Below, piece after piece: positions 1-10,220 of a DNA stretch of 64,000 nt. The notes beneath the pieces were generated by a model that was not told the DNA's origin, ran no database searches, and saw only the letters and a list, made by a program, of their open reading frames with translations. The position numbers and the translations under genes are program-made. This DNA comes from Lewinella sp041392765. GTDB taxonomy: Bacteria; Bacteroidota; Bacteroidia; Chitinophagales; Saprospiraceae. Within the stretch, counting starts at the first letter, position 1, and each line of letters opens with the position of its first letter. The DNA lies in assembly GCA_041392765.1 (NCBI GenBank), contig JAWKLL010000005.1, forward strand, positions 1 to 64,000, in the 5' to 3' direction.

Positions 1-1
1 A

Positions 2-853
2 ATTACAAAACTAGAAACAGAACTCGGATTCCTCCTTTTCGACCGCCAAACCAAACCTATCAGCACTACGCCAAACGGGAATAAATTTCTGCAACGCGCC
101 CGCCGAGTCATGTTGGAAGCACGGCAGCTTCGCGACTTTGCCCTACACATCGAGGAGGAAGACCAAGGCACGCTGTCCATTGGCATTATCCCTACACTGG
201 CACCCTACTTGGTGCCTATGTTTATGCCCAATCTACAGCAATCTTTTCCCGGCATCCGCCTCACCATTCGCGAAATGATGACCCGCGACATCGTACAAGC
301 CCTCATCGACAGAACCATTGATGGCGGCATCATTTCCACCCCTATTCGCACCAACTTAGACTTGGCTATAGACCCGCTTTTTTATGAAAAATTCTTCCTT
401 TACGTTTCCTACAAACACCCATTGTACAAACAGAAACAAGTAAACGTAGAAGATATTGAATCCTGCGACCTGTGGTTGCTCAATGAAGGCAATTGCTTTA
501 GCGATCAGGTGAACAATATGTGCCACCTTGATGGTAATAACCCAACATTTCCTACCTTTGAGTACCGGAGTAACTCCATTGAATCCTTGCGCCGCATCGT
601 GGAATTCCAAGGAGGACTTACCTTTTTGCCAGAATTAGCTACCCTCAATGTGGCACCTAACCAAGAAGACATGATCAAGCGGTTGGCAGGCCCCAGCCGC
701 GCACGAGAAATCAGCATGGTCATGCTACCCCATGCACCTCGGGAAAAGCAACTCAACAACCTATCCGAGTCCATCAAATATAGCCTCCCCAGTGCCATCA
801 CCCGCAAAGGGGATAAAGTGATGGTTAAAACCAATGTGAATATCCACTTATGA
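2..853 (+). CDS. oxyR: OxyR-type LysR peroxide-sensing regulator (5' partial)
   Basis: The gene enters the window already open; in-frame codons before the first internal ATG at 110 read as the end of a LysR winged helix (ELGFLLFDR, then TTPNG), so the N-terminal start lies outside. The rest is a LysR substrate-binding domain. The segment LLNEGNCFSDQVNNMC carries two cysteines separated by eight residues, the same spacing as the Cys199/Cys208 redox pair of OxyR, which form a disulfide on H2O2 exposure. From family knowledge it would activate catalase and peroxidase genes. Its TGA overlaps the ATG of the next gene (ATGA), which suggests co-transcription with the FAD/Fe-S oxidoreductase. Other LysR assignments are possible but the Cys pair argues for OxyR. 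Confidence 0.85.
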   Translation: MTKLETELGFLLFDRQTKPISTTPNGNKFLQRARRVMLEARQLRDFALHIEEEDQGTLSIGIIPTLAPYLVPMFMPNLQQSFPGIRLTIREMMTRDIVQALIDRTIDGGIISTPIRTNLDLAIDPLFYEKFFLYVSYKHPLYKQKQVNVEDIESCDLWLLNEGNCFSDQVNNMCHLDGNNPTFPTFEYRSNSIESLRRIVEFQGGLTFLPELATLNVAPNQEDMIKRLAGPSRAREISMVMLPHAPREKQLNNLSESIKYSLPSAITRKGDKVMVKTNVNIHL

Positions 854-3788
854 CAACCTTCTTGGAGTTAAGTTCCCTCGAATTACTAAGTCAGCAGCTA
901 GACGGGGATCTACTTACCGATGAGCTTTCATTAGCTATTTATGCCACCGATGCCTCTATCTACCGCGAACGCCCATTAGCAGTTGCCATCCCCAAAACAG
1001 TGGAAGATATACGCAAATTGGTGCATTTTGCCAACCACCACCCTACCTCCCTCATTCCGCGTACAGCGGGTACTTCTTTGGCCGGGCAGTGCGTGGGCAG
1101 TGGTATCATAGTAGATGTGTCTCGCCATTTCAATAACATTATTGCTATCAACGTCGAAGAACGCTGGGCGCGGGTTCAACCCGGCATCGTGCGCGACCAA
1201 CTCAATGCCGTTTTGAAACCCTTGGGGCTATTCTTTTCGCCTATTACTTCCACCGCCAACCGAGCTATGATAGGCGGCATGGTGGGCAATAATTCCTGTG
1301 GCACCACCAGCATCGTTTATGGCACTACCCGCGATAAGGTTTTGGAACTCCAAACAATTCTCAGCGATGGTAGCGAGGTTACATTCGGTGCTTTAGACAA
1401 CGCTGCTTTTGCCCAAAAATGCACCCTTGATACACTGGAAGGAGACCTCTACCGCCATATCCGAGATGCGCTCTCCCCCCAACAGGTCAGAGAACGCATC
1501 CGCACGCACTTTCCAAAACCCAGCATCCACCGTCGCAATACAGGCTATGCCGTAGATGCCCTTTTAGACGCAGTTCCTTTCACAGAGGAGGGACAGGATT
1601 TCAACTTCTGCCAACTGCTGTGTGGCTCAGAAGGGACATTGGCGTTCACCACCGAAATAAAAATTGCACTCGACCCTCTTCAACTCCCCTTTGCTGTCGT
1701 TGTAGCGCCCCATTTTGAAGACATCATTAGCAGCATGCATGCCACGCAAGTCGCTATGCAGCACCACCCCGATGCCTGTGAACTGATGGATAAAACCATC
1801 TTAGACTGCACGAAGGGCAATCTCGCCTACCGCAACCACCGATTTTTCATCGAAGGTGACCCGGCAGCCGTGCTCATGATAGAATTCCGAGGCAATACCG
1901 AAGCAGAAGCCCGCTCCAAGGCCGAAGCACTTACCGCCGACCTACAGGCCCAACAATTGGGGTATGCCTATCCTATCGTAGGACATGCGCAAAACGCAGC
2001 CGTATGGGCATTGCGCAGCGCAGGGCTGGGGCTTTTAGCCAATATTCCCGGCGATGCCAAAGCCGTAGCTTGTATCGAAGACACCGCCGTAGCCTTAGCG
2101 GATTTACCCGCCTATATTGAGGAGTTTGCCCATAATGGATGGCTTCCAGCAACAACCCGTCTATTATGCACATGCTGGCGCGGGAGAAATTCACCTGCGC
2201 CCCATCCTCAATCTCAAGCGGCAAGAAGACGTGGATAAACTTTACGACATTTCTTTGGCCACGGCTCGATTAGTAAAAATACGGCGGCTCGCTCGGTGGA
2301 GAGCACGGCGATGGCAGGGTACGCGCCGCCTTCATCCCCATGATGGTTGGCGAGGAAAACTACCAGCTTTTTCGCCAAATCAAACAACGTTGGAGACCTC
2401 ATGGCATCTTCAATCCAGGCAAAATCGTCGATGCGCCCCCATGACCGAGCAACTACGCTATACGCCCGGCCAAGCGGATAAGCACTTCCTACCTATTCGA
2501 TTACTCCCAAGACGGTGGCATACTACGCGCTGCCGAAAAATGTACAGGCTCTGGGGACTGCAGAAAACTGCCACTTTCCGGAGGCGTTATGTGTCCCAGT
2601 TATCAAGCTACACGCAACGAAAAAGACACCACCCGCGCCCGTGCCAACGCCCTGCGAGAGTTTCTCACACAAACAAGCGATGACCAAGCCTTTGCGCAAG
2701 CCGCATTGAAAGAAGTCATGGATTTATGCATTTCCTGCAAAGGCTGCACAGGCGAATGCCCCTCAAATGTGGATTTGGCAAGCATGAAAGCAGAATTCTT
2801 GCACCAATACTACCAGCATACAGGCGTGCCACTGCGAGCCAAAGCGTTCGCACATATCAACGACATCCATCAACAGGCATCACGTGTACCTCGGCTTTAC
2901 AACTTCTTCCTGCGCCATCCTGCTACGTCTCACCTCCTGAAAAAAGCATTGGGTGTTGCAACGGCTCGGCAACTCCCATTGCTGCATCAGCAACCGCTGC
3001 GACAGTGGTTTACCCGCAATTTTCGCCCCGCAAGAACGCAGTACCACCGAGAAGTCTATCTCTTTTGTGATGAATTTACCAACTACCTCGATACACCCGT
3101 GGGTCAACATGCCGTGCTACTGCTCGACCACTTGGGGTACAAAGTTCACCTCATTGACCACCCTGAAAGCGGAAGGGCTGCTATTTCCAAAGGGTTGCTA
3201 CCTTTGGCCAAAAGGCTGGCGGAGGAACAAGTACAACGATTCAGCAGCCTCATAAACGCTGAAACACCTTTATTGGGCATTGAACCTTCGGCCATACTCA
3301 GCTTCCGCGACGAGTACCCCCGATTGGTATCACCTCCATTCGTGGAGGCAGCACGGCAATTAGCCCCCCACTGCTTGCTCATAGATGAGTTCCTAAGCCG
3401 TGAAATACAAGCGGGACGCATCACCGCCGACGCTTTTACACAAGCACCTGCCCAAGTGCTTCTCCATGCGCATTGCCACCAAAAAGCACTCGGCGACCTA
3501 CAAGACACTGTTTGGATGCTATCCTTGCCTGTTGGCTACAGCGTCGAGGTCATCCCTTCTGGCTGCTGCGGCATGGCCGGTAGCTTTGGGTACGAAGCCG
3601 AACATTATGAAGTAAGTATCCAGATTGGCGAGTTAGTGCTGCTTCCCGCTATCCGAAAAGCACCGACCCACGCTATCATAGCAGCCAATGGCACCAGTTG
3701 CCGACACCAAATTGCGGATGGCGCTGGGCGCAATGCCAAGCACCCTGTCACCATCCTTTGGGAGGCTTATGAAAACAAAAATGAATAA
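850..3788 (+). CDS. FAD-binding and Fe-S-binding oxidoreductase (D-lactate/glycolate dehydrogenase type), frame broken
   Basis: A single gene of about 980 codons is spread over several frames. N-terminal residues form a PCMH-type FAD-binding domain (PRTAGTSLAGQ, then GGMVGNNSCGTTSIVYG), followed by a FAD-oxidase C-terminal domain (YYAHAGAGEIHLRPILNL), two 4Fe-4S cysteine sets (KCTGSGDCRK...CPSY; CISCKGCTGECP) and CCG-type repeats (HAHCHQKALGD, SGCCGMAGSFGYEAEHYE). This is the fused GlcD-GlcF architecture that oxidises D-2-hydroxy acids such as D-lactate and passes electrons to the quinone pool. Frame changes occur near 2133, 2276, 2440 and 2500, all inside about 400 bp; on both sides the protein is well conserved, so I favour sequence errors. 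The start codon overlaps the OxyR stop. The exact substrate cannot be told from sequence. Confidence 0.8.
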
Positions 3789-4213
3789 AAACATCTAACT
3801 TAGGTGGTACGTAGCAGAAAGGTACGTCCGTCGGAAAAGGGTATAGCTGCCCCTTGTGGGAGAGCTGCCTGGCTGTCCGGTTCGCCATGCCTCAACAGCC
3901 CGTTTTTAAGTACGGACAAAAGGCTTTCCTCTGCCGCGTGGTGACAGTACCCACACGCCAGTCAATCATGGTCTTTTACAAGACCCCAGCAACCTTTACC
4001 ATGGATGACGCAAGCGGAAGAAAAAGTGGCTCGCGCATCGCCCGGAATGCTCTGGTGACAAAGCCAGAGTTATATACCTATGATGTGCAGGTGGGTTGTC
4101 AATCCACTGCTATGAGTGCAAAAATAAGCGTTTTTTTAAATAAAATAAAGTTGATACATTTTTTTTATAAAAAATTATAGACACGAGAAATAACGAAAGT
4201 CAGTACAATTAAT
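3789..4213. other. Gene-poor spacer
   Basis: About 420 bp between the oxidoreductase and the first repeat element. An open plus-strand frame at 3854-4180 has no recognisable motif or start context and could be a remnant of a short coding sequence. I see no RNA gene. The last eight bases (4206-4213, CAATTAAT) are the left target duplication of the adjoining element. Confidence 0.5.
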
Positions 4214-4421
4214 GGTTCTTTGACAAATCTAGTGGTCGTACTGGCCTAGGGATCTCGGCAAAAGGCCGAGACAAGTTGTGCAACAGTGGCCGCGATAGCG
4301 GACAGACAGCGACCGTAGGAAGCTGGCCGATCTAGGCTTAGCCTAGAGAGCTGTGGAACGTCGTCGGCATAGCCGAGATACAATAGCGCCCGTAGGGAGA
4401 ACTACTATTTGTCAAAAAACC
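4214..4421 (+). mobile_element. ISL3-like MITE, copy A (208 bp)
   Basis: The element starts GGTTCTTTGACAAAT and ends with the inverse ATTTGTCAAAAAACC (14 of 15 bases match). It is flanked by the perfect 8-bp direct repeat CAATTAAT at 4206-4213 and 4422-4429. It has no coding capacity. An internal segment (CGGCAAAAGGCCGAGACAAG) is shared in inverted orientation with the copy at 10066-10203, so both derive from one ancestor. An 8-bp duplication with GG-CTT-type ends is typical of ISL3-family transposons; assignment to that family is inference. Confidence 0.75.
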
Positions 4422-4804
4422 CAATTAATAACGTATTTACTAATTTGTGCAATTTATTACGCGCACCACCTAACGCAGGCTGTTGGCATTCTTCAATAAT
4501 TCCGTACATTGTGGGCATAAAAAAGGCATCAAGCGTATGTGATTTTGGTCCCCACCGTAAATCCCTTACCTGATGCCTTGTGAATCTATCCCGGTACATA
4601 CGTACTGTTCCTCTTTCGAGAGGTTGTAGTATGATAATTTGGGGGTATCCCTGCCAGCCCTTCCACTTCGTTGCAGGGCTGGCAGGGTCGGGCAGTGCGT
4701 GGCTTCGGCCGACTTCGGCGCGCCTCATCGGGGCTGGCGGCCTTACGTCCGCCACCACTACCATCCCTTACCCGATTGACACAACCATCAAAAATTGCTT
4801 AGCC
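4422..4804. other. Spacer with ORF remnant and GC-rich hairpin repeat
   Basis: A minus-strand open frame (about 4405-4640) gives protein-like sequence (VRMYRDRFTRHQVRDLRWG, then NKLHKLVNTLLIGFF) but I do not recognise it; it ends inside the adjoining element and is probably the remnant of a disrupted gene. The second half is a GC-rich repeat described separately. Confidence 0.35.
4640..4765 (+). repeat. Dispersed GC-rich hairpin repeat
   Basis: Contains a strong hairpin (CCCTGCCAGCCC at 4649-4660 pairing with GGGCTGGCAGGG at 4676-4687) followed by GTCGGG and a second GC-rich stem (GGCGG...CCGCC). The same architecture, hairpin then GTCG, recurs near 16597, 25603 and 55512 on plus and near 62075 on minus. 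Confidence 0.55.
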
Positions 4805-6529
4805 ATGTCAATAAAACACAATACTTCAATTATCGTACCAAAATACAAAGGAGGCATTTTCTTAACATTTGCCTGCTTGCTTATGCTGCACGCCTGCCGC
4901 CCATCAGCACCTGCTGTGTATGTAGCCGACCCAACCGAAATCTATCAGGAAGCAGCCGTGGTAAGCGGCCATCCCTTAGCTTCGGACGTAGGTAAAGCCA
5001 TCTTGGCCAAAGGTGGAAACGCCGTGGACGCGGCCATAGCGGTACAATTCGCATTAGCCGTTGTCTATCCCCGCGCAGGGAACATTGGCGGCGGAGGCTT
5101 CATGGTAGTACGCCAGTCGAATGGGGAAACAGATGCCTTGGACTACCGCGAAAAAGCACCCGCCCGCGCTCATAGAAACATGTACTTGGATAGCTTGGAA
5201 AACCCCATCGAAGGGCTGAGTGTCAAAGGGCATTTAGCGGCGGGCGTACCCGGCACCGTAGCCGGATTGGTGGCTGCCTACGAACGCTATGGTAGCCTAC
5301 CGTGGGAAGAATTAGTGCAACCTGCCATCGACCATGGCAACCAACGGCTACTGTTAAGCCCTACGGAAATCGACAGACTGAATCAATTTCAGGCAGATTT
5401 TGCGGCGTACAATAGCCCCGATTGTCCGTTTGTCCGACCTGCTTGGGCAAGTGGCGATGCTGGTACAAAAGATTTGGCTGCTACCCTAACGCGCATCCGC
5501 GACCAAAAAACCGCTGGCTTTTACCAAGGCGAAACCGCCCAACTCATCGCAGCAGAAATGCAGCAAGGCAACGGATGGATTACCGCCGAGGACTTAGCAG
5601 CCTATACACCCATGCAGCCTCGGCCATCATCAGGCAATACAAAAACTACCGCATCATCTCCATGCCGCCTTCTTCCAGCGGTGGCATTGCGTTGGTGCAA
5701 ATGCTAAACATGATTGCTCCTTATCCACTCGATGAATACGGATTCAATCACATCATCCATGCACCTAATGGCCGGTAGAAAGGCGTGCTTATGCCGACCG
5801 AGCCGCGTGGTTAGGTGATAGTGATTTTTCCGGTGCCATTCGATTCGCTGTTGAATACTTCCTGCAAGGAGCGTATGGCTGATTTTTCGCCAGACAGTGG
5901 CACAAGCGCGATTTTGCAAGCAGGTGCTTTTCAGAATATGAAGGAAAGTTTTGAAACGACCCACACCTCCATCGTCGATGCACAAGGCAACGCTGTGTCG
6001 CTGACGACCACCCTAATTCAATTTTGGCTGCAAAGTCATGGTGGACGGTGCCGGCTTTTTCCTCAACAACGAAATGGACGACTTTAGCATCAAACCCGGC
6101 ACTCCCAATCAGTTCGGGTTGGTAGGCGCCGAAGCCAACGCCATACAGCCCGGCAAACGCATGTTGAGTTCCATGACCCCTACCATCATCGAAAAAGATG
6201 GGGAATTGTTTATGGTCATTGGCGCACCTGGCGGCTCTACCATCATCACGGCGGTGTTTCAAGTATTCCTCAATGTAGTTGAATTCGGTATGCCGTTGGA
6301 TTCGGCTGTATGGGCACCGCGTTTCCACCACCAGTGGCTACCCGACCAAATATGGGTAGAGAAAGATTTTGGCCAACAAGCCGTCAGGGATTCATTAACC
6401 ACCAAGGGTCATAGCTTCCGAGAAGTAAACCGCATGGGAGTCATCAAAGCCATCATGCGGCTACCCGACGGCACACTACACGCCGCCGCCGACACCCGCA
6501 ACTTGGATGATGATGTGAGTGGGTTTTGA
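4805..6529 (+). CDS. ggt: Gamma-glutamyltransferase lipoprotein, frame broken
   Basis: About 574 codons. The ATG at 4805 is chosen because it gives a lipoprotein signal ending LLMLHAC (Cys31); an in-frame start at 4580 would read through a repeat. The protein follows the gamma-glutamyltranspeptidase fold: GNAVDAAIAVQFALAVV, GNIGGGGFMVVR, DYREKAP, the PPSSSGGIALVQML motif, and TTHTSIVDAQGNAVS, whose Thr (codon near 5959) would be the autoprocessing nucleophile starting the small subunit; NNEMDDFSIKPG and GAPGGSTII follow. It cleaves gamma-glutamyl bonds of glutathione and related peptides in the periplasm. Frame changes lie near 5615, 5775, 5875 and 6020. All catalytic motifs survive, so the breaks look like sequence errors, though a decaying gene cannot be excluded. 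Confidence 0.85.
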
Positions 6530-6555
6530 GGGGGTGGTTGATGAATAAAGGTAAA

Positions 6556-8936
6556 TTATTTTGTAAATTTCACTTCATAAGAAATACCAGGCAAAACAGG
6601 GAAAAGCGATAATTGATAAGCATTCCACTCCGTGACAGTTTCCTTTAGTCCAGTTTGGGGATTTATCGTTTCCGTTTGTGTTGGCCTTACAACGATTTCA
6701 TGCGGATTTGCTCGATTATAGGCATTGTATAAAGAAAACCTTATACTCTTCCTAATTTCTGGATTTTTTCTTGCCTTCCATTGGTAATTTACCCCCAAGT
6801 CTAATCTGTGGTAATTTGGCATTCTTGCACGATTATATCCTGAGAACACCAAATAAGACAATCCCCTTGCCGTTGGCAATGTAATGGCATGCCCCGTAGC
6901 ATACTGCCAAAGTGCCGAAAAATCCCATTTTTCATTGGGTGAATAGCTTAGATTAAGATTGGCCACATGCCTCCTATCGTACGTAAATGGGAAGAGTTGT
7001 CCATTATCAATCTGAGGAAATAAACGATCTGATTTAGACAAGGTATAAGACAAACTACCATTCCATCGGGTGTTTTCTGGGTTGAAGGCCAACCAGGCTT
7101 CTAATCCTCGTGCCTTGCCTGTTCCACCAGCATAAACCAAGTCGCTCCAATTGCGTTCATCACTATAAATATCTTGTGTTTCAAAGGCGATTACCACCAA
7201 ATTGATCATCTGCTTTGTGTAGCCTTCTATAAACCATTGCAAACCTCTATCGCCAATATCCCCGCTTAATCCTAAGTAATATTGTGATGACTTGGAAGCC
7301 CTTGCCTTTTCATCTGCCAAAACCCAAATATCATTAGGTAGTAAGGCTCCTTGAGCCTGTAGCTGGTGAACATACTGTACATTTTTATCAAATCCTGCGT
7401 TAAAACTCACAAAATCTGTGATATTGAATTTAAGGCGAACCCTCGGTTCTAAAGTCCAGTTTTTGTCTAATAGATTGCCCGTAAATCGCGATGCCCTAAT
7501 ACCAATATTCAAATGTAATCGCTGGTCAAAAAGCCCGCTTTCATAGTTACCAAACAGGGCTTGCTCATGTCCATCTGACAGGCTTGTAAAGCGAGATACC
7601 GTTTCTTCGGAATACGGCTTAGTGCCAACAGAAAAAGAAGAAAATCGGTGAAAAACAGAAGAAAACCCAAATTTCAGTCTTCTATTTTCTGAAAATTCAC
7701 CAGATACTGTAGCATGCAAACCGTAATCATTAATAGCAGTATACGTACCCTGTGAAGAAACCAATTTCACAGTATCCGGCTTGGCAATATCATTCATAAA
7801 GCTGCTAAGATCATACCTAAATTTCGCATGAAAAGGATTGACACTCAATGACCAACCATTGCCGAGTGCATGAAAATATTTAATTGCGACAGCTCTATTA
7901 CCCCAATTGAATTGTTCAAAGGATACTTGGGTCGAGGAGGCTTCTTGAATGATACCATTGTCACCACTCTCAAACCATGTAAGGCTAATATTTGATTTCT
8001 CACTGGTTCGATATACATATTTTCCAACTACGTCAAAAATTCTTAGATTGGATTTACTTCCCTCCAAGCCTTTCTTATAGTTTGCACTTTCTGCCAAATC
8101 GACCAACAAAGAAGGGTAAGCATATCTTGCTGAAAGCCCAATGGTGCTTTTTTTACCAATATGGGTTTTTACTCCCCCTCTAGCTGTCAGCGTTCCTACG
8201 GACAACTCTCCCGTAGTGCCATTCTGCTGTCCCTCCGAGAAAATCATATCCAACACACCGCTCAATCTCCCGCCTAAATTTGGAGGGATACCACCTTTAT
8301 AGATATTCATGGCTTTCACACTGAACGGTGGAATAGAGGAAAGAAAACCACCTAAGTGATTGGCATAATAAATGGGGCTTCCATCAGCAATGATTTGGGT
8401 TTGATCGTAACTACCTCCTCTAACTTGGAGGTTAGCCGTGCCTTCCACTGTGGTCGTAATGCCAGGATATAACGTTATTCCCTTGAGTAAATCTACTTCT
8501 CCCGCTAAAGCTGGCAAGGATTCTATTTGTTGCAAATCAACGCTACAACGCTACCCCTATGCTATATTAACGGGGCTAGCACAACTACCTCTGGTAGCAG
8601 GTTGGCGTTAGTTAGATAAATGGTTATAGGTTTATCTGCCACCCTATGGGGAGCAATCCGCACCGTTTTGTAGCCGATATACTGAATGAGGACGCTATCT
8701 GTCTCATTCTCTGGCGTGTATTTATAGGAAAAATAACCGTTCTCGTCAGCATAGTCTCCTCCTGCATGAGAACTCACCAATGCATAAGGTAACGATTCCA
8801 TTGTCTTTTCATCCTTTACGAAACCTTCAATCCTCACAGCAGTAAAAGGCTGTCCGTACAAGGAAGAAATTGACAAAAGGAAAATGGTAACAACCGTCAG
8901 TCTATTCTTCATAAACAAGAGCGTTGATTGGTTCAT
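6556..8936 (-). CDS. TonB-dependent receptor with carboxypeptidase-regulatory-like domain, frame broken once
   Basis: About 790 codons on the minus strand. The first 125 residues (start near 8912-8936) hold a signal peptide and a CarboxypepD_reg-like beta domain (VRIEGFVKDEKTMESLPYAL). After a frame change near 8540-8570 come the plug (LLKGITLYPGITTTVEGTANLQVRGGSYDQTQ, quoted in part: VRGGSYDQTQIIADGSPIY) and a 22-strand-type beta barrel ending in an amphipathic, aromatic-containing strand (YEVKFTK). It is an outer-membrane, TonB-powered importer; the ligand is unknown. It sits 18 bp downstream of a DUF4249 lipoprotein on the same strand, the usual partner for this receptor subgroup. Confidence 0.85.
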
Positions 8937-8954
8937 TTGATAAAGCGCAAAAAA

Positions 8955-9962
8955 TTATCGCTGTATAAGTAATGTATCAACCTCAACTAAAGAAAAAATA
9001 CCGTAGCCTCCGTTCACATTATGGGCGATGTAAGGATTTGGAGGAAAAAAACCACCTAAATACTCGCTGTTATTGCTAACACTTTCTTGGTAGTCCAACA
9101 AAGATTGGCTGTAAGTGAGAATAGTGACTTTCACACCATCTGCAATAACATAGCAGTTTTCCGCACAATCTGGTAGAAATTGTCCTGTAGTTTGGTCAAA
9201 ACAAGTATCCAAACAACCCGATAACAATTGGCTTCCAATAGTCACATCATAATGATTGAGTGGGTAATTCACACCTATAACTGGATCTACATCAATACTC
9301 CCACCTTGAAAATATCCTATGGCATTAATGGATGGGTGCGCCATAGACCAAAATCGGTATTGTAAGTTAATCTGTTTCCTACTGTACGCAGCACACATGA
9401 CATTCCACTGGATAGAAGGTATAATACGCTCATCATATTCATTGGTAATTAGCGGAGTATAGTCCAATAAAACAGGTGTAGTGATGTCTTCGTACACAAC
9501 TGGTTCACTTTGTAAAACAGGGAAACCGGGTGCGTTTACCGTAATCTGATAGGTTGCAGTTGGCGCAAAAAACAATGGCTCATCTGAAACATACCTATGT
9601 TGGATTTGAATCCGAGTTTCGGTGGTATCATAAGAGATAGAGTCCATCTCGAATCGGGTAAAAATAGTATAGATAAATGTAGTATCAGCTTTGTAGTACA
9701 GGTTTACCCAAGGATTTCCATTCTCGGTAATCTCTATGGCTGCGTCTTTTACCCAACGTTCGTCTTCATTTGTCGAAACGCCTATCGGCAACGTCCTAAC
9801 AAGTTGCACATCAGCTTTTTCGGTTGTATGTAGTACCGCATACAAAGATAACTTAGCCCCCTCGTAAGGTAGGTCATATTCCAAGGCTATTTCCCTGTTG
9901 TCACATGAAATGATCAGCGACAATAGTATAATCAGGCTTAGCGTTTTATCTCGGTAGGTCAT
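8955..9962 (-). CDS. DUF4249-family lipoprotein
   Basis: 335 residues, intact. The N-terminus is a lipoprotein signal ending SLIISC (Cys20). The body has the features I associate with DUF4249: an early beta domain after the lipobox (LPYEGAKLSLYAVL), a dense run of beta strands and a C-terminal GGFFPPNPYIAHNVNGGYGIFSLVEV motif (partly quoted). DUF4249 proteins are found next to TonB-dependent receptors in Bacteroidota and probably sit on the cell surface as accessory binding proteins; the function is not established. Here it precedes the receptor in the same operon, the reverse of the common order. Confidence 0.75.
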   Translation of the reverse strand: MTYRDKTLSLIILLSLIISCDNREIALEYDLPYEGAKLSLYAVLHTTEKADVQLVRTLPIGVSTNEDERWVKDAAIEITENGNPWVNLYYKADTTFIYTIFTRFEMDSISYDTTETRIQIQHRYVSDEPLFFAPTATYQITVNAPGFPVLQSEPVVYEDITTPVLLDYTPLITNEYDERIIPSIQWNVMCAAYSRKQINLQYRFWSMAHPSINAIGYFQGGSIDVDPVIGVNYPLNHYDVTIGSQLLSGCLDTCFDQTTGQFLPDCAENCYVIADGVKVTILTYSQSLLDYQESVSNNSEYLGGFFPPNPYIAHNVNGGYGIFSLVEVDTLLIQR

Positions 9963-10017
9963 CTAAATAGCAAGAAAATTAATAAAAAGAAGTAAGTTTA
10001 TTTAAAATCGAAGAAAA

Positions 10018-10054
10018 CAAGGTTTCTCTAAAAATAATTTATTGAGAAACCTTG
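10018..10054 (-). terminator. Rho-independent terminator for the 10221-11393 gene
   Basis: An 11-bp perfect stem (CAAGGTTTCTC at 10018-10028, GAGAAACCTTG at 10044-10054) is followed on the minus strand by a T-rich tract. It would end transcription of the minus-strand lipoprotein gene. A small mobile element (10066-10203) now separates it from that gene. Confidence 0.6.
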
Positions 10055-10065
10055 CTAATAATATT

Positions 10066-10203
10066 GGTTCTTTGGCAAATAGTGTGGTGGCTCTCTCATA
10101 GTAATCCCTCGATAAAATATAGGGAGAGCCACCCTTACACAACTTGTCTCGCCTTTTGCCGAAACCGAAAGGCAGGGGATTCCACATCTTATGTCAAAGA
10201 ACC
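10066..10203 (-). mobile_element. ISL3-like MITE, copy B (138 bp)
   Basis: Ends are GGTTCTTTGGCAAAT and (inverse) GGTTCTTTGACAT. Perfect 8-bp direct repeats ATAATATT flank it at 10058-10065 and 10204-10211. The internal CGGCAAAAGG-CGAGACAAGTTGTG segment matches the copy at 4214-4421 in inverted orientation. No coding capacity; a short open frame across it is not a gene. Confidence 0.75.
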
Positions 10204-10220
10204 ATAATATTTTGCGTAAA

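Noticed and set aside
3854..4180. 108-codon open frame
   Set aside because: No signal, motif or plausible neighbour; amino-acid composition like noncoding DNA.
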